46,561 nucleotides of DNA from assembly GCA_025201705.1 (NCBI GenBank), contig MU616745.1, forward strand, positions 1 through 46,561, given 5' to 3'. The stretch is from Dissophora ornata (Eukaryota; Mortierellomycota; Mortierellomycetes; Mortierellales; Mortierellaceae). The position numbers and the translations under genes were made by a program. The notes under the pieces were generated by a model. That model ran no database searches and was not told the origin of the DNA. It saw only the letters and a list, made by a program, of their open reading frames with translations. Positions 34,064-45,607 of this stretch are shown here, piece by piece. Positions within the stretch are counted from its first letter, which is position 1. Each line of letters begins with the position of its first letter.

Positions 34064-37000
34064 TCACTGCGAGCGACGCGATTTCTTGGCAGGACTTGCA
34101 GGCGCTGCCTTCTTGGCCCTACCAGTCTCCTTGTTCCTAAAGCTTGATCCATACCTCGCAGCGTTTGAAGCTGACACCAGTGCAGTCAAAGACGACGCTA
34201 CACCTGAGACTACGCATGCGGCAGGAGTGTTTGACGCTGTGAGACCTCCCTTCTTGGGTGGCTGGACTTGCTGTTGGTTCTCCTGCGACTGACGCTGCTT
34301 TTCCGCAAGAAGATCCCAGTGACTTTTTGAAAAATCGTCGCGATCGTCGTCGTTTTCATCGTTGTCGTCGCTACCACTGCTTGAGCTGCTCGAACTGCAC
34401 TCAGAACGCTGATTTGATCGCTTACGCCCTATGCTCTGGCTACTGGGGCAGGAAACATCATTGGCAACGGCAATGGCTGCTGCTGCTGCTCGACTCTTAT
34501 TGCGCTCTGCAAGCTTTGCTTCCACGTTCTTGGACTTTAGTTGTTGCTTGGCAGCAGTGACCGCCTCTGGGACTCTGGTCTGCGCAGTTTTCGCCTTCTT
34601 GAAAGTGGCGACTTTAGTCTTCTGCTTTTTCTTTTCCAGCTCATCCACAAATCCCTCCTCGTTGTCATCCTCTCCATCACGGTTTCCGCCTGATTCTTTG
34701 GCCTCACGCTCCTCCGTTGCATCTTTGCCTTTTTTGGCCACATGTTTCCGTTTGGCCGGGGCTTTCTTCGTGGCTGCCTTGCTGGTTTTCTTCTTATCTC
34801 CAGAATCAGCATCACTACCAGTATTGGCCTTCGACGGACTCCGTCCGGTCAATCCATCGACAGCCTTTCTCAAACGCGCACTCTTGAGCAGGGTCGTCTT
34901 CATTGGTAGCTGGAAGCTACCCATGCCGACCGAGTTATCAAAAAAGCTGTCCAGAGTCGTTTGAGTTGGTTGTTGAACACTCGACATCTGTCGTATAATA
35001 GGTAGCAGCGCTCGATCGACCTCGCCGCGATCCCAACCTAGGGACTTGCGGAGGAAATCGCGGAGACCATCCAAGTCCGGAATTCCCCATTGGAATTTTG
35101 CAGGATCGTCGTCGACTATTGGCCGGATGTATGCCTCCGCAATATGAGGGTCCGGGAATGAGGATGGGATATGGATTTTTTTACATTGCTTGGCCTAGCA
35201 AAATGTGATAAATGGAATTAGCATAAACTGATGAAAGTAGCAAGCGTACTGGAAACACCATGAACACTTACAAGTTTTTCGAGAGCGACTTCATCCATAG
35301 AGTCCAGCTCCAATTCAGTTAGCCCCTTTTCATTGTACTTGCCGTCTACATCATCTGCGCCGTCCACCTTGTGCTGTTCTCCCCTCCACCACCTTGCAAA
35401 ATTTTCCAGCTTGGGGAACAATCTGATAATCTCCATTGCTGTAATCAGACCGATACCCTTGACACCTGCAGTGTAGTCGCTTCCCAGAAGGTATGCCAGG
35501 GCCACCAATCGATCTCTACCCACGCCAAGATCGCGTTCGACGTCACTCATGAGATAGCATTCGACGTATTTCTCCTCCTTGAACATGTTCTTGAACACCC
35601 TCGCTCCGCCAAATAAAAACACGTCGCTATCCTCGGTCAAAATGCCATCGACGACGCCTCGGAGTTGGAGATCCGCACACTGAGCTTCGGCCTCCATTGG
35701 CGCGACAAGATACGGGATCCCAAAGAGTCGTAGCAGCATCTTAGTCTCTGCCACCATGCTCTCTGTTAAATCATCTGCATCTCGTTGATGCTTTCGATGC
35801 TGGTCTTGTAACGCTCTGATCTCGCTCTCCAGTTGTTTCGACTCTTCAAACATCTTTCGCGCGTCTTGCTTTTCAAGAGCAGCCTTATCCTCTGCACTGA
35901 GTACGGGTCTTGTCTCCTGTGTTTCTGGTGGAGGCAATGGTTCCCTGGGATTGAGGATCGCACCCGGTAAGCTGGCCATATCTGGGAACAAGTTGGTAAA
36001 GTCCTGCTCCTCATTCACCAAATCCGCTTCTTCTTCTTCGTCGTCGCCATCTTCTAGAGTAACCTCGGCCTTGGCTTCAGCTATATCCTTAGTCAAGGCC
36101 TCCAGCTCTTTCTCATCGGCCATTATCCCCTCTTCTGCCAGGCTCATGTCATTGGTCGCTTTCTCGCCGTCCTTATCTAAGCTAGGCACAACAGCAGCCT
36201 CTAAGTCAGGGCCGGGACTCGAAGTTAGCGACCCAACGCCCGAATCGCTAGCGGTTTCATCGATAACCGTGGTTAAATCGATTCCATCATCAGCGACCTC
36301 CTGGGTCGATTTGACAGTCGATTCAAGGGCTAGACTCAATATCGTTTCTGTAGACATCTCGACACTGGTCTGCTCTGGTGCGCTCGAGGGTGTCCAACGC
36401 TTCAATATCGAGGAACTGAAATCGAGAATGGGTCGACGAGGCGTCTTCGAATCTTCTGATTTGGGCGCTTCATTGACAGTGAGCATCGCCTCTGGAGGCT
36501 CACTTGAGGAAATCGAACGCTTGTCCGAAGTCAGCAAGCTGTCCGGTAATTTGGGACCTCGTTGTTTCAACTGTGAGTTGTCCACAATGATCTCGTCAAC
36601 ATCAATATCATTGTCCAAATAGTCGTCATCATCGTCCAATAGGATAGACTGTGAAAGTCGACTTTTTCGCTCTGTGGTCAATCCTTTGTGGGCTTGAGGA
36701 GCATCGCGCTTGGTCCCTGCCGAATCCTCCGACTTCTTCTCGCTTTGTGCCATTCGTCTGTTGAGCACCGACTCTAGGAATGATATCCAAAACTCCAGAG
36801 CTTCGACGCCGACCGTATCGTTAACGCTCGACTTTTCTCGCTTTCTGGTAGCAGAGTGAATTTCAGCTTCGATTCGATCATACTCCCAGTCATAAATCGC
36901 CTCCCTGATCATCCACTCATATTCTTGGTATTTAAGTTTGAAGCAATCGGGGGTATATCCAGTCCAATAGCTATGGAAGGCATCCCGCTCTAGCCGAGAC

Positions 37001-38911
37001 TCCTCTGCAGTCGAGAGCGCTCTTCCACTGGACTCACCCGGTGTGCCTGGCAGGTTGCGGCGTCTATTGTAAGCTTGAAGTGATAAAATTTCGCCCGTCT
37101 CTTCGTCCTCCACCATGTCTTCAAAGTCCTCGTAGTCCAGAGTGATGTCTGAAGGCAGCGTTTCTATAGAGTCCAGCTCATCGCCATCAGAAATGACCTC
37201 AGGCCACTGTGCATCGTTCTTCAGCCGCAGCCCAGCCTTGGCAAGATGCTGACGGGCGCCATCCTTAACTTGAATAACATCCTGCTCTCTGATCAAATGC
37301 AGTCCGTTCATTTCATTTGTCCTTTCGCCGTCGTCCATATCTCGCTTCCTGACAGCCTCATCCTCGATCTCTGCAAACTTAGCCATAACGCTCTCAATTG
37401 ACTCGTTCTCGTCCATGTATGCCTCTAAGTGGTTGATCAAGGAGTTGCTATCGTCGGCTTTGACAGCCGCTTTCGGAGCGATCGGTCGAATAGTTGTCGT
37501 CTTGCTTTCAGTATTAAATCGGGAGGTGTCGTGGGACGCTAAGGTCGGCCCCAGGCTTATCTGCGGGATCTTGACCTCTTCAAGCTCCACATCGCCATCT
37601 TCATCATCGCTCACCCAGTCCTCTTCAAGCTCTTCTTTCACTCCATCCTTGATTTTTGCCTCATCCTCATCAGAGTCCAGCTGTACTGGTTTGTCAGGAG
37701 TAGCACCCGTCTCTGGCTTCTTGCCTCCTAGTACCCAGCCACCTTCCTCATTCTTGACTAAAACGTATTGTCGGTTCCGCTGTGAGGCAATCCTTCCTGG
37801 TTTTGTGACTTCGTCCATCTTACTGACTGCTTGGTTCACCGTGAGCAACTTATGGGTCGCATTATTCCGCCGAATTACGCCCTGAACCTGCAGCTTTGAG
37901 AAATCCATGGGCGTGTTTGAAAGGCGAACCATCTCCTGAACACGATCGTAAGAGGTGACTCTAGATCGCAAGCGAATATCGTGCAAAATCTCGTACTGAA
38001 CCTCAGAGGGAAGGGCCTTGAAAACGTCCGAGTCGATATTAGCCACGCCTGCCTCTGTCTTAAACTCGTTCATAAACTTGCTCACGTCATCTTCCGCCTG
38101 ATATCCGAATCGCTCGTCATGACTACGGAGCTTTGAGAGTGTATCAAAGTCGACTTCCATGGGTGGGAGAAGGTATCTGTCCTTGGTCCGTTTCGCCTGA
38201 CTTCCTAAACCCGTCTCGTTATTCGACTTCCCGGCTGAGATTGCATCATCGTCTTTGATCTCTCCCAGGTATGTTGGATTATCCGCTGAGTCATGGACGA
38301 CGTTGTTAGCCATATCCTGTTTCTCCTGTTCCTTCTTCTTCCTATCGACGCGTTTCCAATATCAAATATTCAAATATTAGCAAAGCGCTGTTTTCATGTA
38401 CAGCGCGTACTTTGACTACGATTAGCGCTCGATTACCTCGCCGCCTTGCGTTGTTCAAGAGCTCGGAGTCGAAGTTGTGCCGCCAAGAGCTTTTCAGCCG
38501 TGCGCTTGACCATATTCGCATCTTGCTTCTTGCGCCTGCGTCTCTCTTGCTAGAATGGATTGGCCATTATAAGAAGATAATGAGCATGTATAGAGAACAC
38601 GTTCACTCTTTAATTTCCGAAGATCTGTCTTCAAAATTGGCGCTTACGATAGTCAGACGTTTCAAAGCAGGCGTGCCTCCATCAAAGACAAAGATAGGCT
38701 TGACATTGTAATAGAGCAATTTGCAAATCCTTCGAAAGAATCCAATTAGGTGCGCATTTCCAATGACTTGTCCTTCTTTATCACGCATTCCTCGAAGGAA
38801 CTGGTGAAGCCAGATACTGGCATCGATGGCGAGATGTTTGTTAGATAAGTTTTCAAGCTTGATGGGACGCGCGACTGGGTGCAAGAGTTCCCAGAGACCC
38901 TTTACTCCCAT
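34064..38911 (-). CDS. RAD2: Rad2/XPG structure-specific endonuclease of nucleotide excision repair (4 exons)
   Basis: Model: complement(join(34064..35194, 35272..38341, 38437..38549, 38648..38911)), 1,525 residues, longer than yeast Rad2 (about 1,030) and human XPG (about 1,190). The N-terminal nuclease block starts [16 protein letters not shown] and has Asp30 (LAIDASIW) and Asp77 (FVFDGGTP), the same numbers as human XPG. A very long acidic spacer (about 200-960), which in the family binds TFIIH, separates it from the XPG-I block near 994. That block contains [21 protein letters not shown] and [12 protein letters not shown] (helix-hairpin/H2TH). [15 protein letters not shown] follows, then a PCNA-binding box QTTLDSFF at about 1227-1234 and a basic tail ending KKSRR. 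It makes the 3' incision in nuclear nucleotide excision repair. It shares a divergent promoter with the gene at 39356. Confidence 0.96.
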
Positions 38912-39355
38912 GGCGAACGGACGAATGCGGAGTGTGAGCTTTGTGGATTAAATCTGCAAGGGTTAGCTTGTACAAAAGGAGGAAGGTATACCAGAGGGGT
39001 GTAAAAGGACAGGACAGGGAAAGAGAGCAAAGGTTGTATTCTTAGCAAAAGAAAGGACAAATCCGAGGTGAAGCACGACAAGGGAATGAACAGAGAAGCA
39101 AAGCTGAATCCCCGCGGGGAGACAGAGAGAAGCAAATGACTGTGTCAAGAGCAAGAGGGGTGATGTTGGAACCAAAAGACAAGAGCTGAATGAGGGGAAT
39201 GGTGGCAATGGAAGACGACTGATGGCTCACAAGCACCGCCCAGCAATTCGACTGCGTAAATGGAGAAAGAAAATGGTGGCGGTGGCTTTAAAGGTAAGTT
39301 CTGCGCACATTGCACAAATTGAAACGAAGGAAGGAGCAGAGATCGCCCGCCCTCA
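38912..39355. promoter_or_regulatory. Shared RAD2 / AIRIM-like divergent promoter region
   Basis: A 444-bp spacer between two divergent start codons. On the + strand an upstream ATG at 39222 opens a 75-codon frame that overlaps the downstream start at 39356 in another frame. A GTAAGT donor-like site lies at about 39293, so the + leader may be spliced. Confidence 0.45.
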
Positions 39356-40153
39356 ATGGACACGATCGCAATACTACAGCAGCTGGACCAGGAATGCACC
39401 TCATGGGCAAACCAACATGCCCACTCCTGCAACCTGTTGGCATCTCTGATCAACATCACGCGTCAGCGAGAACAGACCCTTGTCCAATGGCAACAGCAAG
39501 AGCAACAGCAACAGCTCAAGCGACACTCCTCCGCCCACAATAATAACAAAAGCAAGGCGCTGCTGGCATCGTCTACACTCCAACTGCTTATCCATCAGCA
39601 AACACTGGAGGCTGAATCTGTCATCCGACAGTTATACGATACGATACAGGCTTTCAGAAAAGCCCTACAAGGCATGATCACACTGGAACGTCAAGTTGAA
39701 GCAGCGATTCGGAGGATGGACATTTCGAAACTCCTCGATACCACCAGCCATTTAACCACATCAAACCCATCTACATCCTCAATAACACACACAGCGCCAG
39801 CAGGCTTAATACAGTCATCGTTATCGCCTTCATCGCCTCCATTTTTATCTTCGTCAGCATCAGCAGTGTCACCCAAGTTTGCATCCGAGCCAACATTAAT
39901 CGACACTGCCGAGATTTCACCCCTTGAAGTCCTCGACTGGGTCTCTAGGATCCGAGCTATGTATGCTGAGGAACTTAATGTGAAGCAGGCGCAAATCCAC
40001 CCTTCAATGACTGCTCAAGACCGGTTTGAGACCTTGGTGGATTTGCAGAGGAATTGGGGTCTGCAGAAGCGCATTGATTTTGGACTAGAACAAGAGATTG
40101 TGGAACGGGTCAAGACATATCGACGCGTGCGCGAGTTTTCCTCAAGAGTATAA
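39356..40153 (+). CDS. AIRIM/C1orf109-like protein (AFG2-interacting ribosome maturation factor homologue)
   Basis: A single exon of 265 residues. The N-terminal 110 residues form a predicted coiled coil with a Gln-rich stretch (44-54). LYDTIQAFRKALQGMITLER continues into EAAIRRMDISKLL, and then comes a Ser/Thr linker (130-180). The most telling part is SPLEVLDWVSRIRAMYAEEL (188-207) followed by VKQAQI. From memory this resembles the human AIRIM segment with a MLEWLQDIERHYR core, in the same relative place and with a similar C-terminal LVDLQRNW region. Human AIRIM works with the AFG2/SPATA5 AAA ATPases in late 60S maturation. The fungal role is inferred only from that resemblance. An alternative is an unrelated coiled-coil protein. 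It is convergent with NPC1. Confidence 0.5.
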   Translation: MDTIAILQQLDQECTSWANQHAHSCNLLASLINITRQREQTLVQWQQQEQQQQLKRHSSAHNNNKSKALLASSTLQLLIHQQTLEAESVIRQLYDTIQAFRKALQGMITLERQVEAAIRRMDISKLLDTTSHLTTSNPSTSSITHTAPAGLIQSSLSPSSPPFLSSSASAVSPKFASEPTLIDTAEISPLEVLDWVSRIRAMYAEELNVKQAQIHPSMTAQDRFETLVDLQRNWGLQKRIDFGLEQEIVERVKTYRRVREFSSRV

Positions 40154-40374
40154 GACGGTTCGTTGCGTAAAGCTTATAAACACTTTGATGTGATGGTCAT
40201 TCTGTTGTGTCTTCAGCTCCGTCAACGTTAGTAGCAGCAGCAATACAGATGTAGCTAAGAGAGTTTCGTGTTGATAGCACCTTTGATCACAAAGGCCTCT
40301 TCCCCAAACTCAAATGCAAGCTCCATGGCACAGAACACAATGAAGATGAAATGAACATATGTAATTATGAGGTG

Positions 40375-40380
40375 TTTATT
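40375..40380 (-). terminator. AATAAA polyadenylation signal of NPC1
   Basis: TTTATT on the + strand (AATAAA on the minus strand), 48 bp past the NPC1 stop codon. Confidence 0.5.
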
Positions 40381-40427
40381 TGAATACTTTTAGTGTCTTT
40401 CATGGTCCAGTGTTCCTCATTCGTATC

Positions 40428-43400
40428 TTAACGTCGTCTTCCGCTGTTCGTTGCGCCGTTCTGCGATCTTGGCAGCTCATGGGCGACGCTCTCTCTCGCT
40501 TCCTCATTCTCGTCATCGCTACTGTCGTCTCCCTGCAACAATCTTCCTTCCCTCAGTCGTCTCCTGGACGACGGACGGTTGCTGCCAAGAGACCAGCCCA
40601 TGGATCCAAGACTGAAGCTGGACGCCCTCTCGTTCTGGATCAACGACAGCAGCACAGGGAGGAGGACGAGACCATGCAACGCGCCGACCACAACAATCGC
40701 TAGGTACATGCGGAAGTAGTATACTTCGAATATCTTGGAACGCGTGAATGCAAGCACAAAGATGCCGAGGAACTTTGTCAGCGTGATACCCGAGAAAACC
40801 TACAACAACAATATGACAAGTGTTTCTTGTGTCAATAAAAAGTCTATCACAGCAGAAATGCATGCAGTCCAGGGCTAAACAAATACTTACAGAGCTGCCG
40901 ACTTCGACAAGAGCACCGAAAACGCGCTCGTCAGGGCTTCCCTCGGATTCGACTGTGGCTCGCGCAATATGCGAGCAGAACTCAACACTAATACCGACGC
41001 AAATAACCAAGTTCACGAGCGAGATGGCGTTCAAGGACACACCCATCAGGACCATGGCTCCAACAACATCCACCATGATCATCGCTACAACACCCACAAC
41101 TACGAGAGCCACCTTAACAGTACCCAGCACACCTGCCGTGACTAGTCCAACTGAGATCATGGCCACAATCAGCAGTCTCAGTGTCAACGGGATGATATCG
41201 ACATACTGTTCGAAAAAGATGTAAAAGACGGAATACGGAAAAACGGTTGCGCCAGTCTCTTGCGACACCTGATCCGCAATCCTGTGGGCACTCTTGTATC
41301 CAGCAATGAAATCATGTTGGTTCCTCATTGGGGTGTGGTAAGTCCTGAAGTGTGACATCTTGACTCGATCACCCGCTGCATTCAACTTGATCGCGTCTCC
41401 GTACGCTGCTTTTCCAGCCAACGGGCAGTATTCGTCTGGGCTCGCCTTGATCCACTCGCCCAGGTACTTGATAAACTCCTCTCCTTCAGGGAGTCCATTC
41501 ATGGAGATATTCCAGCCAGGGTCCTTGTCCGCGTAGCAAATGTTGCAGTCGTCTTCATCATCCCAGGGTCCACAGGGCTTTGTCGGGTCATTCTTCCGGA
41601 ATCGACAGCAAGTCTCGATAGCCGGGTTGAGCCAATGCAAGAAGTCATCGATCCAAACAGAGGCTGGCTGCTCTATATACGAAACTTGAGGACGCTTGCG
41701 TTCCTGCTCAAGAACGTTGGCAATGGATGAGTCGGAACAGGTCGAGAAACGAGCACAGATTTGCTGCTGTCCATGGCGAGTTGTAGCGTCGACGTCCTGT
41801 ACAACAAAATACACTGGGGGTCCCACTCGGAAATATCCATCGAGATCGTTGAAGAACTGCACCATGTAAGAGTCGCTTGGCAGGGCTAATCTCTGGTCTG
41901 CAAATAAAAAGAATTGAAAGATGATGAGAATTCGGCCAAATAAAAGCGCTTCCGTTAGCTAAATGAACACATTTTTCCCATACCAAGACCAATCTCAAGG
42001 CTAGGCATTAGACATAGTCCCGCCGTCAACAATCCCAAGAACGCAGCAATAACGATCCTCTTCACTGAGCTGTTGAGAATGAAAGGTCCATAGTACTTGC
42101 GCACCCAGGCTGGTAGAGCTCCATCAGTCTCAATCGCTTGCGGAGCCTGGATCTGAAGACACGGTATGCAGTCAACACGGTCTTCTTCAGTTCTCTGGGC
42201 ATCCAGAGCAATGCATGACACGAATGCAGTGACTTGAAGCAGAAAGTCAACCCAGACAGCCATGGCTGCGTACATGGCGAACACACTGACTGCCGGCATG
42301 GTGACCATTCCTCCAAGTGCAAACGCGATGGTTTCGCTCAGAGCGCTCAGCAGGATGCTCGGGCCCATCCTACCTAGAGTCCGCCCTGCGCACTCTTCAA
42401 TGCTCTCTTCTGGGTGGTTCATCTTACGGCGCTCGAACTCGTGGCAGAGAATAAAGATATTGTCCACACCGACAGCCAAGACCAAGAACGGAATCACCTC
42501 GGCAATAATCAGCGTGATCTTGTATCCAAGAAAAGAAAAGATGCCGACAGAAGTCGAAATGGAAGCGAGCACGATAAAGATACCACTCATGCCTAACGTA
42601 AACTTGGAGTCGATCACCATTCTTCTTGGGGACTCAATTTGGAATCGACCCAGCGCCAACGAGGCATACAGGAACATGACCAAGTAGGACAAGATCACAG
42701 TCCGGATGTCGGTGTTGCTCGACTTGTTGAGCTCAATCTCCAGCGACGCCTCTGATGAGTATGAGATCCGGAGATCCTCAGTCCGAATGTCCTCGATGCG
42801 GTTGTGAACTAGGTCGTCCATGAACTCCAAATAACGCAGCTCCCATTCGTGAGCAATCTCTACGATCTCAGCATCGACCGAATTCTTGATAACGTATGTG
42901 ATGATAAAGGCTTTGGCACTAAGGTAATCCTCACCCTCGAAGCCGCCCAAAATGATATCCGGTTTGAGTGGCTGCTGGAATTCTGGCAGACAGTCTGCAG
43001 GGTTACTGGTGCATCCCTCAAACTCATCCTTCCACGAACTCGAGAATCGGTGGATGTCATCCTGCCAGTATCCTGTTGGTGACTGAATTACACACTCGTC
43101 TCCAGTAGGGTGGAAGCAAATGTCATCCAAAGTCACTCCTCTCTCAGTCTTGAGAGCCTTGATGCGGTCGTTTATCATGAAGAGCCGTCGGAAGGACTGC
43201 TCGTCGACAATTGGAGCCTGAGCGTCCTTGTATGAGACAATCACTTGCGCAGTCCTGTAAAAAGGACCAAAGTTCTGGTCAAAAATCGCCTTTTGAGTTG
43301 CGCTGATTGAATCTGGTGCCACCCACAGTTTGACGGGATCTGTCTCGACACCGAATCGAGACCACCCCAGGGAGAAAAAGGCGACCAGACCGAAACAGAT

Positions 43401-44637
43401 GCCGATGGTCCTCCAGGCATGTTTAGCACAGAGATATCCCTGATGGTAGAACCATTCCTGAAGCAGTGCGCTCACCACATATCGGCTCGTGTACTGATCT
43501 GGGTCCAGCAGATGCTGACTATCCTCGTCTTCATCCTCGTCATGCCGTCTCACAGGCTCAAATCCAATCGAGTTCTTGACAGCTGACATCCGCCTGCGAA
43601 TAACAAGCATGGCGATGGCCGCACCCAAGGTCGCTGTGTAGATGAATGTCAAAGAGAAACTCCAGCACGAGACACCAAAGACTGTGCATGGTGGCTTCTC
43701 ATCTGGTGTTGGTGGGAGAACTGGACAAACTGGTAGGCAGTCGACGCAAGAACATCGGTACTGCACATCTGTGTCATTGCATTGTCGGGTGACACCTTCA
43801 AACGGCTTGAGCACTCCTGTAGAATCTTCGACTGGAAAGTCAATCTGGAAAGGCGATCCCAAGGGCTCGCGTTCCTTTCCCATAAAGGACACCATTTCTC
43901 TCCAGTTCTTGGCGCCACCTCCGATGAGGTCCATGACGTAGCCATTGGTTGCGGCAAATTTAACGTCCTTGCAGGAATCATAGAATCCAGAGCCATACTG
44001 GTCCGAGACCAAGAAATCCAGCTGTGTGACGACTGGCTTCTTATCGGTTGACAATGATGTTGCTGTGACGTTCAAGAAAGTAGACTGGTTGGGCGAGCAG
44101 GTGAAGGTACAGAAAAAGTTGAGAAAGTTGGCCCAGCAAGCAGGACAAGCAGAAATCATGGGTGAAGCCTGCTTCGTGGAAGCAATGAGGTCTTCGAGCT
44201 GGTCCTGACTACAGCAGGCTTTGGAATCCTGGTATGCTTGGCCGCAAGTTGATACAAGCAGCTCGCGCAGCTCCGTGTCTGGCTATCATTGCAGTATATG
44301 CAGTATGACGGTAGAAGAGGCATAGTCATTATCCAGGCTAGAGTTAGTGTCCACCTCATTTAGACTACCTTTTAGTTTCTCAGGCATAAAAGGAGAAAGA
44401 GTGTTTGCTAACGGGTCGAAAAAGCAGGCTTTCGATTACCTCAACGGCAGGAGTATTGTCGGGACAGGGTAACTGCTTGCCAAAGGTGCGCTTGCTGCCA
44501 CAGTTATTGCGCATGACGCAATAGCCTTCCTTATGCACATCGCTGGCTTGGACCGGTGCGGTCCATGTGCTGAGCAGGAGACATGATGCAGCGGCGACCA
44601 GCAGCAGCAGCCATGGTCTGCTTGAAGGTCGGTGCAT
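40428..44637 (-). CDS. NPC1: NPC1/Ncr1 lysosomal-vacuolar sterol transporter (4 exons)
   Basis: Model: complement(join(40428..40799, 40891..41897, 41984..44282, 44440..44637)), 1,291 residues (human NPC1 is 1,278). It opens with a signal peptide ([20 protein letters not shown] and on). The Cys-rich sterol-binding N-terminal domain includes [19 protein letters not shown] and [20 protein letters not shown]. Luminal domains follow, and then the sterol-sensing domain around residues 570-730 with [15 protein letters not shown] near 668. The second half has [40 protein letters not shown] and [20 protein letters not shown], the RND-type transmembrane block. It exports sterol from the vacuole/lysosome lumen. 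The C-terminus ends in NSGRRR without the dileucine motif of human NPC1. A minus AATAAA (TTTATT at 40375-40380) follows. Confidence 0.96.
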
Positions 44638-44943
44638 GGGTGCGTCGAATGTGTGTCTTTGTGCCGCGCAGAAGTAGGAGCCCACGGGAAAGACGAGGCA
44701 CAACAGGCGTCGGAAATACAGTAGTAGAGTTTTTGGCTAAGGAGAGCGGGACACAAGGTGCTTAATGGCGAAGTGGAATGAGAAAGAGGTAGAGAGTCAT
44801 GAAGACAAGGAACGCATGCTCTTGGTCAGGCGAAAACTCGAGGTGGTCAGTGGGTCAGGTGATGGCTGGCGATCATGACACAATTCAGAGCATCCACGTG
44901 GAAACCAGTTCCAGGGACTAAGACACCAAAAACGTTGTGCTCA
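44638..44943. other. NPC1 promoter / EGD1 3' end
   Basis: About 300 bp between two minus-strand genes. It must hold the NPC1 promoter and the EGD1 3' UTR. No TATA box is evident. Confidence 0.4.
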
Positions 44944-44949
44944 TTTATT
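44944..44949 (-). terminator. AATAAA polyadenylation signal of EGD1
   Basis: TTTATT on the + strand (AATAAA on the minus strand), 14 bp past the EGD1 stop codon. Confidence 0.5.
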
Positions 44950-44962
44950 CTTTTGGCCATGT

Positions 44963-45607
44963 TTAGGCAGTAGCCTCCTCCGTCTTCTCCTCCTTGGTCT
45001 CCTTGGTCTCCTCCTTGGTCTCCTCCTCGGTCTCCTCAATCGAAGCCTCCTCAAAGCTTTCAACCAGATCAGGGACTTCATCATCATCATCCTCGGGCTG
45101 GACACCAGCAGCCGCCATGGCAGCCTGCCCGGCAGCGCTCTGCTGGTAGGACTCGGCAATGCGGCGGAGGCTGGCCAAAGAATCAGGGCCAAGCTGGTTC
45201 AAAATGCCGGGGAGGAGCTCAGTGAGATCCTTCTCCTCGCCACGGCCGTAGATGGCATAGGTGTTGGAGGCAGCCGAGACGTGGACTAAGCAAAGCAACA
45301 GATCGGATCGTTATATGACTTGCCCGCAGCCTGAATGAAGGACCAAAACGTCAATTATATCTCCGTTTATGGCAGTTGTGCTTTAGTTACCCTTTGGCTG
45401 GCGGAAGTGGAGGACGGTACCCTCTTCTAAGAACATGTTGACCTCCTCAACATAGGGCTGGGGAACAAGCGCCAGCTTCTCAAGAGCTCCCTGGAGCTTG
45501 CGATCATCCTGAGCGACAGCGCGGTGGACCTTCTTGATCACACGGCGGGGGGCGCCCTTTGAGCGGTTCTGGTTGGCCTGGAGCTTGGCAAGTTTTTCAG
45601 GGTTCAT
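44963..45607 (-). CDS. EGD1: Nascent polypeptide-associated complex subunit beta (Egd1/BTF3; 2 exons)
   Basis: Model: complement(join(44963..45285, 45391..45607)), 179 residues. It starts [20 protein letters not shown], followed by the ribosome-binding basic motif RRVIKKVHR. The NAC domain follows: [40 protein letters not shown] across the intron, and [20 protein letters not shown]. The C-terminus ends in an acidic Glu/Thr/Lys repeat ([17 protein letters not shown]). With the alpha subunit it forms the NAC heterodimer that binds nascent chains at the ribosome exit tunnel in the cytosol. An acceptor-like TTTCAG lies about 20 bp before the ATG, so the leader is probably spliced. Confidence 0.95.

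Noticed and set aside
34431..34964. 177-codon + strand frame rich in Ser/Phe/Ala
   Set aside because: It is antisense to the last RAD2 exon, which has clear family motifs.
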